A stretch of DNA of 64,000 nt from Agrocybe praecox (lineage: Eukaryota > Basidiomycota > Agaricomycetes > Agaricales > Agrocybaceae). Below are positions 11,386-22,429 of the stretch, piece by piece (within the stretch, counting starts at the first letter, position 1; every line of letters begins with the position of its first letter). Under the pieces are notes generated by a model. It ran no database searches. It had not been told where the DNA came from and saw only the letters and a program-made list of their open reading frames with translations. The position numbers and the translations under genes were made by a program. Location: contig OZ024845.1 of assembly GCA_964017145.1 (NCBI GenBank), forward strand, positions 806,001 to 870,000, in the 5' to 3' direction.

Positions 11386-14300
11386 ATGTCTACACCAGCA
11401 CAAAGCTCTGTAATATCTCCTGAACGCTACGAGGAAATTCGCCTCAAGTTTCGCCGCTTCCGTGTTCTCATTATAGGCCGACGCAACTCGGGCAAAACAA
11501 CTGTCCTCCAGAGAGTCTGTGACACCACTGAGAAGCCAATTATAATAAATAAGAAGGGGAATCAAGTGAGCATATATCAGACTTCTCCATGTTAGATTCC
11601 TCAGTGCCTTGCTTTAGATGACGCCCGAGGATCATGTACTTAGGCCCACAATTGAGGTCAGTTTAGTTGCCAGTGACTGCCGTAGACTTGGGCTCAATTA
11701 ACATCTCAGCGAGGCATACATGACATCAACGACGAGATGGTCTTCAAAAGCAACGAGAAATTTGTGTTTCATGACTCTCGCGGATTCGAGAGTGGTGGGG
11801 TTGATGAGCTAAAAATAGTACAGGATTTTATCGAGCGGCGTTCGCAAGAGCGGCGACTGGATGACCAATTGCATGCCATATGGTACCGCGTTCCGATTGC
11901 TTCGAAGATATATTACCTTAATATTATCAACACTAGGTATTGCATTGCGGTCGATAATTCAAGGCCTATAACACATGCAGAGAAGCAATTTTTCTCTGAA
12001 TGTGGAACAGGAAAGGGTGCACACCTATTGACATAATCATTATAACATCATTTCTAATGATAAATAGTTCCGGTTGTTGTCATTTTCACCAAGATGCATG
12101 TCAAAGATGCAGAGGAATGGCGAAAAGATAAGGATAAACCAGCTGCACAGCGTCGGGCTTCTGCCATCAAGCAGGTGCAAGAAGGTGCATGGTTGGAATT
12201 GCAGAAATTAAAGTATCCACCATCAGCAGCAGTGTATTTGGGAGGTAATGTGTAATCAGTCAAATTGTATAATTATTTGAATCTGATGGACTGCTTTATT
12301 TGGTAGAAATTAAGCCAGAGAACATCAAGTGTGATATTCTTATACACAAAACATTGAATTCTCTTGGTAATGAGAATCTACGTCACCTTCTGGTCTTAAC
12401 ACAGCAAGCAAATTTAGAGCTGTGCATGAAAAAGGCATTTGACAGGTATTGATTTAAAAGATATAAAATCTCTCGAGTGAGTTACTGAAATAATATTTGA
12501 AAGGCATCTTATACCATTGTTATTAAGTGAGGGGAGCATAGATTGTGGAGAAATAATAGAATGTTTTCCTTATACTTGGGTATGTCCTTCATTCAATGTT
12601 TTTGCTACAAAATAATATATCAATGGAATATTTTTAGAAATTTTGGAGAGTAAGTCTGTGCTCTATAATCTTGTTTAGTCACTGATTTTGCATCCACAAT
12701 GAATAGGATGTGTGTAGAATTCATCCTTCTCTGACTTGGTGCTTTGCCTTAATTCTTCTGTGTTTTGCTTTGTTTCAAAGTATGTGCGTAGAATTCATCC
12801 TACTCTGCCTTTGTGCTTTGCCTTAATTCTTCTGTGTTTTGCTTTGTTTCATAGGATGTGCGTAGAATTCATTCTTCTCTGCCTTTGTTCTCTGCCTTAA
12901 TTCTTCTGTGTTTGGCTTTGTTTCATAGCTTGTGTGTAGAATTTATCCTTCTCTGCCTTTGTGCTTTGCCTTAATTCTTCTGTGTTTTGCTTTGTGTCAT
13001 AGCTTGTGCGTAGAATTCATTCTTCTCTGCCTTTGTGCTTTGCCTTAATTCTTCTGTGTTTTGCTTTGTTTCATAGTATGTGCGTAGAATTCATCCTTCT
13101 CTGCCTTTGTGCTTTGTCTTAATTCTTCTGTGTTTTACTTTGTTTCATAGGATGTGCGTAGAATTCATTCTTCTCTGCCTTTGTGCTTTGCCTTAATTCT
13201 TCTGTGTTTGGCTTTGTTTCATAGCTTGTGCGTAGAATTCATCCTTCTCTGCCTTTGTGCTTTGCCTTAATTCTTCTGTGTTTGGCATTGTTTCATAGTA
13301 TGTGCGTAGAATTCATCCTTCTCTGCCTTTGTGCTTTGCCTTAATTCTTCTGTTCTTTGCTTTGTTTCATAGGATGTGCGTAGAATTCATCCTTCTCTGC
13401 CTTTGTTCTCTGCTTTAATTCTTCTGTGTTTGGCTTTGTTTCATAGCCTGTGTGTAGAATTCATCCTTCTCTGCCTTTGTGCTTTGCCTTAATTCTTCTG
13501 TGTTTGGCTTTGTTTCATAGGATGTGCGTAGAATTCATCCTTCTCTGCCTTTGTTCTCTGCCTTAATTCTTCTGTGTTTGGCTTTGTTTCATAGCTTGTG
13601 CGTAGAATTCATTCTTTTCTGCCTTTGTACTCTGCCTTAATTCTTCTGTGTTTTGCTTTGTTTCCTAGGCTGTGTGTAAAATTCATTCTTCTCTGCCTTT
13701 GTTCTCTGCCTTAATTCTTCTGTGTTTTGCTTTGTTTCATAGTATGTGCGTAGAATTCATCCTTCTCTGCCTTTGTTCTCTGCCTTAATTCTTCTGTGTT
13801 TGGCTTTGTTTCATAGCTTGTGTGTAGAATTCATCCTTCTCTGCCTTTGTGCTTTGCCTTAATTCTTCTGTGTTTTGCTTTGTTTCCTAGGCTGTGTGTA
13901 GAATTCGTTCTTCTCTGCCTTTGTTCTCTGCCTTAATTCTTCTGTGTTTGGCTTTGTTTCATAGCTTGTGCGTAGAATTCATTCTTTTCTGCCTTTGTGC
14001 TTTGCCTTAATTCTTCTGTGTTTGGCTTTGTTTCATAGTATGTGCATAGAATTCATCCTTCTCTGCCTTTGTGCTTTGCCTTAATTCTTCTGTGTTTGGC
14101 TTTGTTTCATAGCATGTGCGTAGAATTCATTCTTCTCTGCCTTTGTTCTCTGCCTTAATTCTTCTGTGTTTGGCTTTGTTTCATAGGTCGTGCGTAGAAT
14201 TCATTCTTCTCTGCCTTTGTTCTCTGCCTTAATTCTTCTGTGTTTTGCTTTGTTTCCTAGGCTGTGTGTAGAATTCATTCTTCTCTGCCTTTGTTCTCTG

Positions 14301-15280
14301 CCTTAATTCTTCTGTGTTTGGCTTTGTTTCATAGCTTGTGCGTAGAATTCGTTCTTCTCTGTCTTTGTTCTTTGTCTTAACTCTTTTTTCTTTTGCCTTG
14401 TTCTATAGGATGTCTGTAAAACATATTCTTGTTTGTCTTTTTCTTTTTGTTTATTTCTCTTGTGTTTTTATTTTTCTCAGGCTGTGAGCAATCTTTTTTT
14501 GTGATACTTAAATGTTATTAATTCAAATTTTTCAATCTTTTAGCAACAAATAATTACCCCAATAACCTCAATCATTGAAAAAATGGTAATTATTTATTAT
14601 TATTATTTATATATATCTTTAATTTTACTTTTTCTCAGCTTAATGGATTACCTAAATCCCAAATTCAAAACACATTGTGCTCTATTATATGTTTGCTCTT
14701 ATCCTACTTTATTTTCAACATCTATCTCATATATTTCTTTAGCTTTGATAATATGCTCAGAGCATGTTTTTTATTTGTTCCACACACACTCCCATGTCTC
14801 GTTAGAAACTTACTTTTCAGAGACCTTCAAGCTTTATCAAGCTTTATCTCATTCACAAGTTTCAAATGCTGTCCCAGTTGCATTGGCATCATACAATAGT
14901 GAGCCTTAAAAATTGTAAATGTCATTTTTCTACATAAATCAATTTAAACAGAACTGGAAGAGTTCAAATTCAAGGGGAAAAAAACAGTTCATAAGCTGGT
15001 GCACTTGTTTGATCGGAATTGTATGTTTTTTCACCTTGTTATCTAGATTAACTTGTATATCTAAAACCTTACTAGCTAAATATGTCCAGCCACCCACTGC
15101 CACTCAAAGTCATGATGCTCTTTGGACTATAATATTAAAAAATCGTCTTTGTATGTTCTTTTTGTACTTGTCTATATGACTAACTACTTACATAGTAATA
15201 TATTCCACACAGCTGTAGACAATATTGAAGAGGAAATCAAAGCAGCCAAAGCTATTCATGCTGCTGACCAATCAGAGTAG
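11386..15280 (+). CDS. P-loop GTPase-like protein with a 25-unit one-codon-exon array (gene B)
   Basis: Paralogue of the gene at 2353-6223 with the same exon plan: 11386-11565, 11618-11656, 11710-11882, 11937-12016, 12068-12244, 12307-12445, 12504-12579, 12638-12649, 25 three-base exons, 14544-14585, 14639-14690, 14743-14898, 14952-15020, 15076-15150, 15213-15280. Coding sum 1413 nt, 470 residues plus stop. Walker A GRRNSGKT is at 31-38; the G3-like motif is DSRG. Exon 2 lacks one codon relative to A, and the last two exons are shorter by whole codons, so indels between the copies keep frame. Exon 12504-12579 is strongly diverged in its second half although its length is the same (25 codons). 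The 4-codon exon before the array reads KFWR, where A has GYWK. AATAAA lies at 15342-15347. Family and function as for gene A: nucleotide binding is supported by motifs, the rest is unknown. Confidence 0.74.
12650..14543 (+). repeat. Array B: 25 near-identical 74-bp intron units with 3-nt exons
   Basis: The period is exactly 74 bp for 23 consecutive steps (12707 to 14409), then 72 and 63. Units share donor GTGCGT or GTGTGT, the word GAATTCAT, a CCTTAATTCTTCTGTG branch region and TTTCATAG. Microexons (start, codon): 12707 GAT, 12781 TAT, 12855 GAT, 12929 CTT, 13003 CTT, 13077 TAT, 13151 GAT, 13225 CTT, 13299 TAT, 13373 GAT, 13447 CCT, 13521 GAT, 13595 CTT, 13669 GCT, 13743 TAT, 13817 CTT, 13891 GCT, 13965 CTT, 14039 TAT, 14113 CAT, 14187 GTC, 14261 GCT, 14335 CTT, 14409 GAT, 14481 GCT. 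The three bases between introns are the most variable positions of the unit, while intron bodies differ mainly by two alternating variants. GCT at 13669, 13891 and 14261 always follows CCTAG, showing whole-unit duplication. Confidence 0.85.
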
Positions 15281-16955
15281 GCCAACTAAAATCACCAAAA
15301 GAAAATGAAAAGTGCCAACAAATCAAGTCCTCAACAAGTCCAATAAATTTCCATGATCTAGATTTTTTTTCTGTCTCAATTTTCTGAATGTACTACCACC
15401 CCAAAAAACATCCAAAACTTGAAGGACCCTGCTTATATACTACTTTGACACTGCTCTTGATATTCTATGTAAAATGATGTAAATAAAACCAACATCTCCA
15501 TATACACATTGACACCCACAACAAAAGAGAGCATGATTTGACATGTAGGTTATACCGATGATAACATGTTCTTTTTGCCATCTATGACATGCACACTGCA
15601 TGTGAGATTTCACCAAAATCTACCAAGTCAGATTACTTTTGGGTGTGCATCAGCAGATCTGCAAGTTCCCAAACACACACACACACACACACACACCCAA
15701 AACCTGTTCAAACTGTACTTATAGTATATTTCTTATATGCATGTATAGAAGGATGGAAGAGTTGGAAGAAAGGTAAGGATGAACAGGTGAAAAGAATGAG
15801 GAGAGAGGAAAGTAAGGAAGGAGGTAAGGTGGGTATGAAAGAAGGAATGTTAGAAAGAAAACAGGAACGGTGGACAGAGATTTTTAAAATGGGAATCAAA
15901 AAGCAAACTGCAAAACCGTGCAAAAGAAAACAGGAACAGGTGGTAGTAGCAATACCGCTGGGCTTGGTGTTAAGATACAAAGGCATAGTGCTAAGGAGTA
16001 GGTATAGAGAGTATGCATGAGCAAGTGTAGATAGAGTGTGGTGGATAGATGGACCAGAGGGGGTGAAGTAAACCGCAAAAGCAGTGTGGAACAGTAAACT
16101 AGGAACGCAAGAAACAACAAATGTACGAAACAACGAACACACGAAACAACAACGAACAAAAGAATGTAGTATGTACAGAAAAGCAATAAAAAGCATGACA
16201 TAAGCCATAGGAGAACTAGGATATGTAAGCTGGCTAGGTAAGGTTATACGCTCATACAATACAATACAATATGATACAATATGATACAATAGGTGGTGTA
16301 TGTACTACAACAATCGGAGCTAAAGAGAAGGGGGCTGAGTGAAGAGAGAGAAGATAGAAGAGAGAGAATGAGAAAATTAAATGGCATTACTTTCGTAGTG
16401 TCACGAGTTCAGTTCGAGAACCGGATATCGAAATAATACAGAAACAAGGAAGAAATGAGGCATAATGATATCAATAGAAGAGAAAGAAGAAATGTGCATA
16501 TAATATACCACCAATAACGCCCAACAAAAGGCGGAGAAAATTTCAAGAACAAGAGTGAAATCAGGTAGGCAGTGAAGTACAATAGGAAGAGGCGCAAAAA
16601 AAAAAAGATTGGTGAGATGAAGCCTGATGCATCGTTGAAACCCGCAAGAAAGAAGAGGTCGATGCCGGGAAGATACACAAGAGCCAAAAAATGTATGTCG
16701 GTCGGTCAATGAAAAATAACAACGATGAACAATAAGTTTAATTGAGTCAATAGACTGGCCACTTGGATCATAGCGAAGGAAGGGGTCAAACGCAACTTCC
16801 AGATTGCCGACTAATAGTGAGCTCAAATCTTCCAAGTGAGACGAGACAGCAGCAGTGGCGGTGGGTGGATGGAAGGCAGAAAGATATAAGCGTAAGGGGG
16901 AAGCTAGCAAGCAAGGAGATGTACCGTGACAAACAAAGCAGACAATAGAGGGTAA
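15281..16955. other. 3' flank of gene B, duplicated, no gene seen
   Basis: Counterpart of 6224-7747. Contains the probable 3' UTR, a CA dinucleotide run at 15672-15697 that copy A lacks, and purine-rich DNA whose opposite-strand frames are leucine and serine rich. Nothing here is supported as a gene. Confidence 0.5.
15672..15697. repeat. CA microsatellite
   Basis: About 12 uninterrupted CA dinucleotides, unique to copy B of the duplication. Confidence 0.9.
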
Positions 16956-17203
16956 TTTATGCGACGGGTGGTCGTGGTCATGGTGATCGAGGAAAAAACA
17001 TTGTCTAAGGCAAGAGCTGTTGGATTATGTAATCTGCCACTCGTGAGAAATTATCATGAAAACTCACATTTGGGAGTTGCTGAGTCATCATTGGTTGGTC
17101 AGCCTGTTGGCGTGACATTTGGGAACTGCGGTTCATTGTGGATGACTAGTAACTCAATTGAGTGGGGATTACATTAATACCATATAGTGGATTGACCCTA
17201 TAA

Positions 17204-17275
17204 GACCTGATAGCTCAGTGGTTAGAGCGTCTGGTATGTGTCCAGTGGGCCTGGGTTCAATCCCCAGTCTGGTCA
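17204..17275 (+). tRNA. tRNA-like sequence, possibly a pseudo-tRNA or SINE head
   Basis: Cloverleaf parts are visible: acceptor arms GACCTGA and TCTGGTC (one mismatch), D arm GCTC...GAGC with an AGTGGTTA loop (A box), T arm CTGGG-TTCAATC-CCCAG (B box), and a T run shortly after the end (17278-17283) that could stop Pol III. The anticodon stem TCTGG/CCAGT has a mismatch at its base, and the 7-base loop TATGTGT lacks the near-universal U33, so no trustworthy anticodon can be named. It may be a decayed tRNA or the head of a SINE. Confidence 0.45.
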
Positions 17276-17855
17276 CTTCTTTTAATAAGAGCTCTGGGTG
17301 AGTCTTGCAACATTGAGCTCGCATGATAACTGGCTGCCTCTTGTTGAAGTTCCTGTTCCCTTGAAAAGTTGATCAAAGGAAGATGGGCCTTGGCTATGGA
17401 TGGACGGGTACAGTGATTGACGGTGGGGGTGAGCGCTTGTTGTTGAGTATTGAGTATAACAATGCCCGAGCCGGTGAAAATTCAAGCATACGTAGTGGAA
17501 CCCAGTGGCGAACTAGTCGATATGCGGCGGCCGACATAGTTTGTTGGGAATCATCTAGGATGTATAAGCCTGACGACTGTGAATAGCGATGAGGTTTTGA
17601 CGGTTAAGAACAAAAATTATCTACGGCTAAAATCACGATGCGAACCGAAAGGCCACATGACCGCGTTCAACCTTGAACATCGTGCAATGTGCAGAGAGCT
17701 CTTGAGTCTTGACTATCTTAACCCATCTGCTACTTTCTGCTCCCAAGCAAAAATGGACGAAGACTCACCGCATTCTAGTCTCATCAATTTAGCTCTATGT
17801 TTTCACGCGAGTTGAAGCAGTCTTCTATATGACATCCTCCAATATCACTTTATGC

Positions 17856-18265
17856 GCCACCCTACATGTTGCGTCCTCCTCTAACATATATAGGACTGCC
17901 TAGGACGGCCAACTATGACGAAACAATCGATCTTGAGGTAAATATATGCTTAGGGGCTACTTCAATCAGTGGTAAGTCTTCCTGTATTACTCACTTGGTC
18001 CAAGCTTAACGGAAAAAACCACCAGTCGATATTATGGACTTTGGGCTCTCGACGGACGACGGACGTGTGAACCAGCTACCTGTACAGCTTGTATATCGAG
18101 TCTTTCAGAAGATCGATGTATTCTCAACGTCACTGGGCCGCCTTCAATACATCACCCATTTAAACTCGCCTTCTTTTTTGTCATGACGAACCCCGGTGTT
18201 CTCAGGTTTGGACGCAACACCTTGTGTGTTGGGGGTTGACGAAGGTTTCAACTCATCTTCTCGTT
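17856..18265 (+). pseudogene. Decayed exon fragment, copy 1 of a repeated secreted-type gene
   Basis: Aligns at reduced identity with 21395-21815, sharing the ordered motifs GLP.TxNY.E, an intron-like GTAAG...CAG, and a block ending in a tract that in the second copy reads GPLFARYYAPG. The frame is broken here by stops. I do not recognise the product with confidence; the style resembles small secreted agaricomycete proteins. Confidence 0.35.
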
Positions 18266-18482
18266 TGAGGTTCGTAGTGCCACTGCTAGGCTTCCCAGCC
18301 CCAGTCCTCTCTGCACCCCTATCCTGATCGTGACTCATTGCATGCTCTCCACCTCCGTGCCCACCTCCACGCCCCCTATTTTCTCGCTCGCGTTTGCGCT
18401 CGACATTGTCCTCTCTCTTTCTCAGCGCACCAGGTCCGCTTGCACCGCTCACCATTGCTAAGGCTCCTCCCACCCACACCTA

Positions 18483-20703
18483 TCTATCTATAATATTAAA
18501 TGAAAACGGTGTTTCTCACGGGACAAACGTCAAAGACAAAGACACGTTCTGATTGGCTGAGGCAACATTTTCACGTGCTCGCTTACGCTTACTGGCTCAC
18601 TGGCTCAGGCTTACTAATACACTCTCACAACGATGATCGCCTCAAAGAACGGCTCTCTTGCTTTTCAAAGCTTCACACTTGGTAAAATCCTGTAAAAATA
18701 TGATTTGGAATACCTCTGTCTGTGCTACTTTACCTTTCTCGCTCACTCAGAGACCGGAGTCACCTAGCCTTTCAACAAAGATTGGCTAAAGCACAACGTT
18801 AAGCGTTACTCAAACGGCGTACGTCTTTTGCTTTTCATTTCTAGAATCTTCGAGAGCTCAGGGTTGTGTGGTTGTTCCATCATTTTTGCAACCACATGAC
18901 TTACGTATCCCTTAATCCCTTTCTATTGCATTCCCTCAACGGTTTAGCACGTTGTGATCCATTTTTCAAGAACATTCGAAGACATTCTGATATTCGACAC
19001 ACCATGGTGTATAAAAGGCATCGGAATGCAAATCCTATTCTCCAATAAATTATCCTCATTATTCTATTACCTCGCTACTCATACATACAGGCTCACTATG
19101 TTACTTACTTTCTCGAGACTCTGCCGACCTCTGCTCTTGCTCTTGCTAAATTGCTCTTACTTTGCTGTCTCTCTTGCTGTGTGCTTCGACAGAAAGACTC
19201 TGACGCCTATGATCTTTAAATTACAAGTGCATCACGACTCCTGTGGTCCTGTTCGAGCAGTCCAGGATGCAGCTATAGGCGTAGCTGGGCTCTGAAGTGC
19301 GTCAAGCAGCCTCGCACAATGGCGGTAATGGTCAAGGATGATATATTCAGCTATGCACGCGTCGTGGTCACACAGAGTCTGTACACGATCTAATCTAATC
19401 AGACCGGTTGCACTGCCACACTTGTGTGGGCCATTGCAAGGCATGGCATGTATGAGCCCTGATTTTGAGTTTAATAATTTTTTATCGTATTTATTGTTGT
19501 CGAATTATGTTGCATGTATGTAAATGGCTAACGAGGCTGTGAAATTCCCGTTATAAACATTATTTAAACTTAAATCATTAATTGAGATTCTTTTTGTTAA
19601 CATTACTATCATTTTTGACTGATCTACTACCCATGGGCCATTATAAAACCATCATGAAACCAAATATTAAAGGCGTGTAATGTCACTGTCCATCTGAGGC
19701 CTTGAACTTAACAAACAAGTGGAGGATAGGGGACTGTAGTCTGTTAGCCAGGATCCTGGCATAACGGTATATTTTTAGCGTGCGCTTGACGCCAACCAAA
19801 AATCACATGACCAAACCGGTAACCGGCAAAGCAAGTGTCCGACCTCTTAACTGTGACAAGATCAAAAACAGGACGCGCGCGATATAAGAACTCGTCCTCT
19901 TTTGGAGGACTCGTAACTGTGTCCTGTGTTTATCCATTGATGAAGGTGGCATTGAAGGCAGTTACTTGAAGTTTGGAGGTTCGCTGCTGTCGCGCAACCA
20001 ATCTCTGATCACGAAATGTTTCCCTGATATCTTTGACGGACTCGATAGCATCTCATACCGCTCACCGTCACCGATGGTGCGCTTGGCAGATTCTTCTCCC
20101 AAATTCACTTAATGCATGTGCGACTCAAGGTGAGTCCAGCTGCAGCAAGACCGGATCTACCGTTATGGGATACATGGTGAGAAATATACCACGTTTCAGA
20201 CACTTGCCTCCCAGATTTCCTTGGGAGAACGGCGTCTCGCACGGGTTCAAGGGTAGAACAGTGCCCAAGCCACTGTAAGAACAAGATGCCATGCTGCACC
20301 AAGACCTGAAACACTGGCCCTTGCTCTGGCAGAGGAAAACGGACATTGTGACCCATGACTTGCGAGAGCTCTGGAGCTCTTGCAGGCTCACATCTTGCTC
20401 CCGTTTTAATCGTGCTTAAGACGTCTGACTAGCACTACATTCGTATTTTTCAGAATCTAGATACCATATATTTCTATATATCTCGATATACATTTACTTT
20501 ATTTTCTCAATATTCCTCAAACTGGGCCATGAGGAGCCAACCAAAGGTTGGCGACGAGTGGCGGCGAAGAAAGCAAGTAAAAGTGTTACAGTTCGGGAAG
20601 CAGCAGTGTTGCCTTTCGACTGTATCTTGAGATGTTTTATTTTCACTTGGAAGTTGGAGTACAATAAGGCAAGAAACCGTGCGAAGCACGGGTCAACGGC
20701 TAG
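18483..20703 (+). mobile_element. Non-autonomous Helitron (2221 bp)
   Basis: The element begins with TCTATCTATAATATTAAATG and ends with CTAG, inserted between host A (18482) and T (20704), the A|T target typical of Helitrons. The 3' end carries the expected hairpin, CCGTGC-GAA-GCACGG at 20677-20691, 8 bases before the terminal CTAG. There are no inverted repeats and no target duplication. Removing it restores CACACCTATACTTCTCAAA, which matches the uninterrupted sequence near 258-278 with one difference in this stretch. No Rep/helicase frame is visible, so an autonomous partner must have moved it. Short frames inside (e.g. minus strand 20105-20391) are not recognised; captured host fragments are possible. 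Confidence 0.85.
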
Positions 20704-22150
20704 TACTTCTCAAAAGAACTCTTCCCGTTCGTCGCGTGCTATGCGTGTTACTGTACGTGTTGTGATGCTCGTCCCCGTAACTACTATGCGAAGGCAAAGA
20801 CGACGATGCAGGCGAACCCCATCGATCAGTGCCAGTGCCAGCCGTAGGTGTGGGTGTGGGTGCAGTCACAACGAGACGGGATGATCGCCATCGTCATCGT
20901 CGAGCTCGAGCTTTGGCTAGTGGCTTCTATGAGCTAATCATCATTGTTAATGGTGCACAAAGAGGTGTTGAGGGTCACGGATCCGTTAGTGGTTTTCTAT
21001 GTCACTTGGTATAGTTCGGTTTTCGACATTTTCTTCCGTGTAGAGCTTAGATCAAGTAGGTAACAGTAGAGCCACGAATCCAACTGTTACTCTCGTCATC
21101 GATAATCCTGCTGCTCCAGCAGGTAGAAGATTTTCTTCAGTTGACATGCTGTCTCTAATATACCGAGACTGTATCACCCCACGACGTCCCTCACGCCGAA
21201 TGGAACTGTTATGGTGGGTATGGTTATTTCCCATGACTGAGTGCGTATACACAGTCGACTAAATGTTAACCAGCCGGGTTGAATCCCAACATCAATGTCT
21301 CAACGAAGAAATATGCGACGGAATATAGGTATGTCCTTGTAAAAATATGCCCCGATTATTCCTAAACCTTGCTACAGATTTGAATTCTATTCACCGCCCT
21401 ACATGTCTCTCCCACGTCGCTCCCACATCTGACGTACACAGGGCTGCCTAGCACAGTCAACTACAACGAGAAATTCGATCGACCTACCTGCAGGGGTTAC
21501 TTCCGTCAGTGGTAAGCCTTCCTTTTCTACTAACTTATTGATTCAAGCTCACCAGAAAAATGATCAGTCAACATTATGGATCTTGGGATCTCGACGCAGG
21601 TGTACATATGGACTAGCGACTCGTAAAGCTCGTGTCAAGTCTGTCAGCAGATAGGCGAAATCTCACCGTTACTGGGCCACTGTTTGCAAGATATTATGCT
21701 CCTGGACCTGCCTTCGTTTTCGTCGTGAAAAATTCCGGCATTCCCAGCTTCGGACACAAGACGTTGATTACCGGAGTCTCTCCTCCCGTAGATTTGGGGG
21801 CCATTACGAAGTAAGCATGCAATTATAATAATATTAATGTTTCTGCTGATACCGTAGCAGCTTAATCAGTAAAACGCTGTCAAACTGGGAGTCATGAAGG
21901 TACCTCTCGGCGTTCGTCCAGGTTACACGTCTTATTGCGCTGGTTTTCTTGGGATAACTGTCAGATGAGCTATCGGCGAAGAAAGGTTGACGTGGTGCAA
22001 ACTGAATCTCAACCAATAGACCCTGTAGGTTGATTTTAGCATACCTCCAGAACCATGCACTTGGATGTGGATGAATTATCTCGCGAAAGAATTGGCTCTC
22101 CCAAAAGAGAGAAGATGTGCCATTGAATGGATTTGTCCAGTTCTGTGACA
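20704..22150. repeat. Partial, decayed third copy of the duplicated module
   Basis: The words CCGTAACTACTATGCGAAG and CAGCCGTAGGTGTGGGTG match the starts of copies A (about 367) and B (about 7748). Stretches near 20930-21250 match the minus strand of 10400-10660, and 21890-22000 matches 790-900. Order and orientation are rearranged. No GTPase-like gene and no intron array is present in this copy. Confidence 0.55.
21395..21815 (+). pseudogene. Fragment of a secreted-type gene, copy 2
   Basis: A better preserved version of 17856-18265. The last 61 codons (21632-21814) are open and contain GPLFARYYAPGPAF and GIPSFGHKTLI, a pattern I associate loosely with small secreted basidiomycete proteins. 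Upstream parts need frame changes. Probably a broken gene; no function can be named. Confidence 0.35.
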
Positions 22151-22429
22151 AGCTGTTGATCTTCCACCTACGGTGTTAATCTATGTACTTTGACATGCAT
22201 ATTGAAAGACGTTGCGGAGAAATGCTGCCCGTACGACGGCGCGTAATGTATTAAAATGTCTACTTCATCCCGACCTAATTTACAAGCAATAGTAGTCTGA
22301 GGAACGTGGGGGCGTATGGTGGTTTGGTGTCCATAGGAGAAAGTCGTACAAAGATGCGCTGTTTCCGCGCGCAATATATTGAGCAGAGTATAAAAGAACC
22401 GCTTCAAAACTACTCATGCGGCGGAGAGT

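Larger units (their letters stand above)
7748..16955. repeat. Tandem segmental duplication, copy B
   Basis: Second copy of the block at 361-7747. It carries gene B (11386-15280), the same promoter-side sequence (10800-11385 against 1730-2352) and the same 3' flank. It is longer than A because of 8893-10570. The B intron array is far more homogeneous than that of A. Confidence 0.85.

Noticed and set aside
12054..12263. Minus-strand 69-codon ORF identical to one at 3021-3230
   Set aside because: It is the antisense of conserved exon 5 and flanking intron sequence of the GTPase-like genes; identity comes from duplication.
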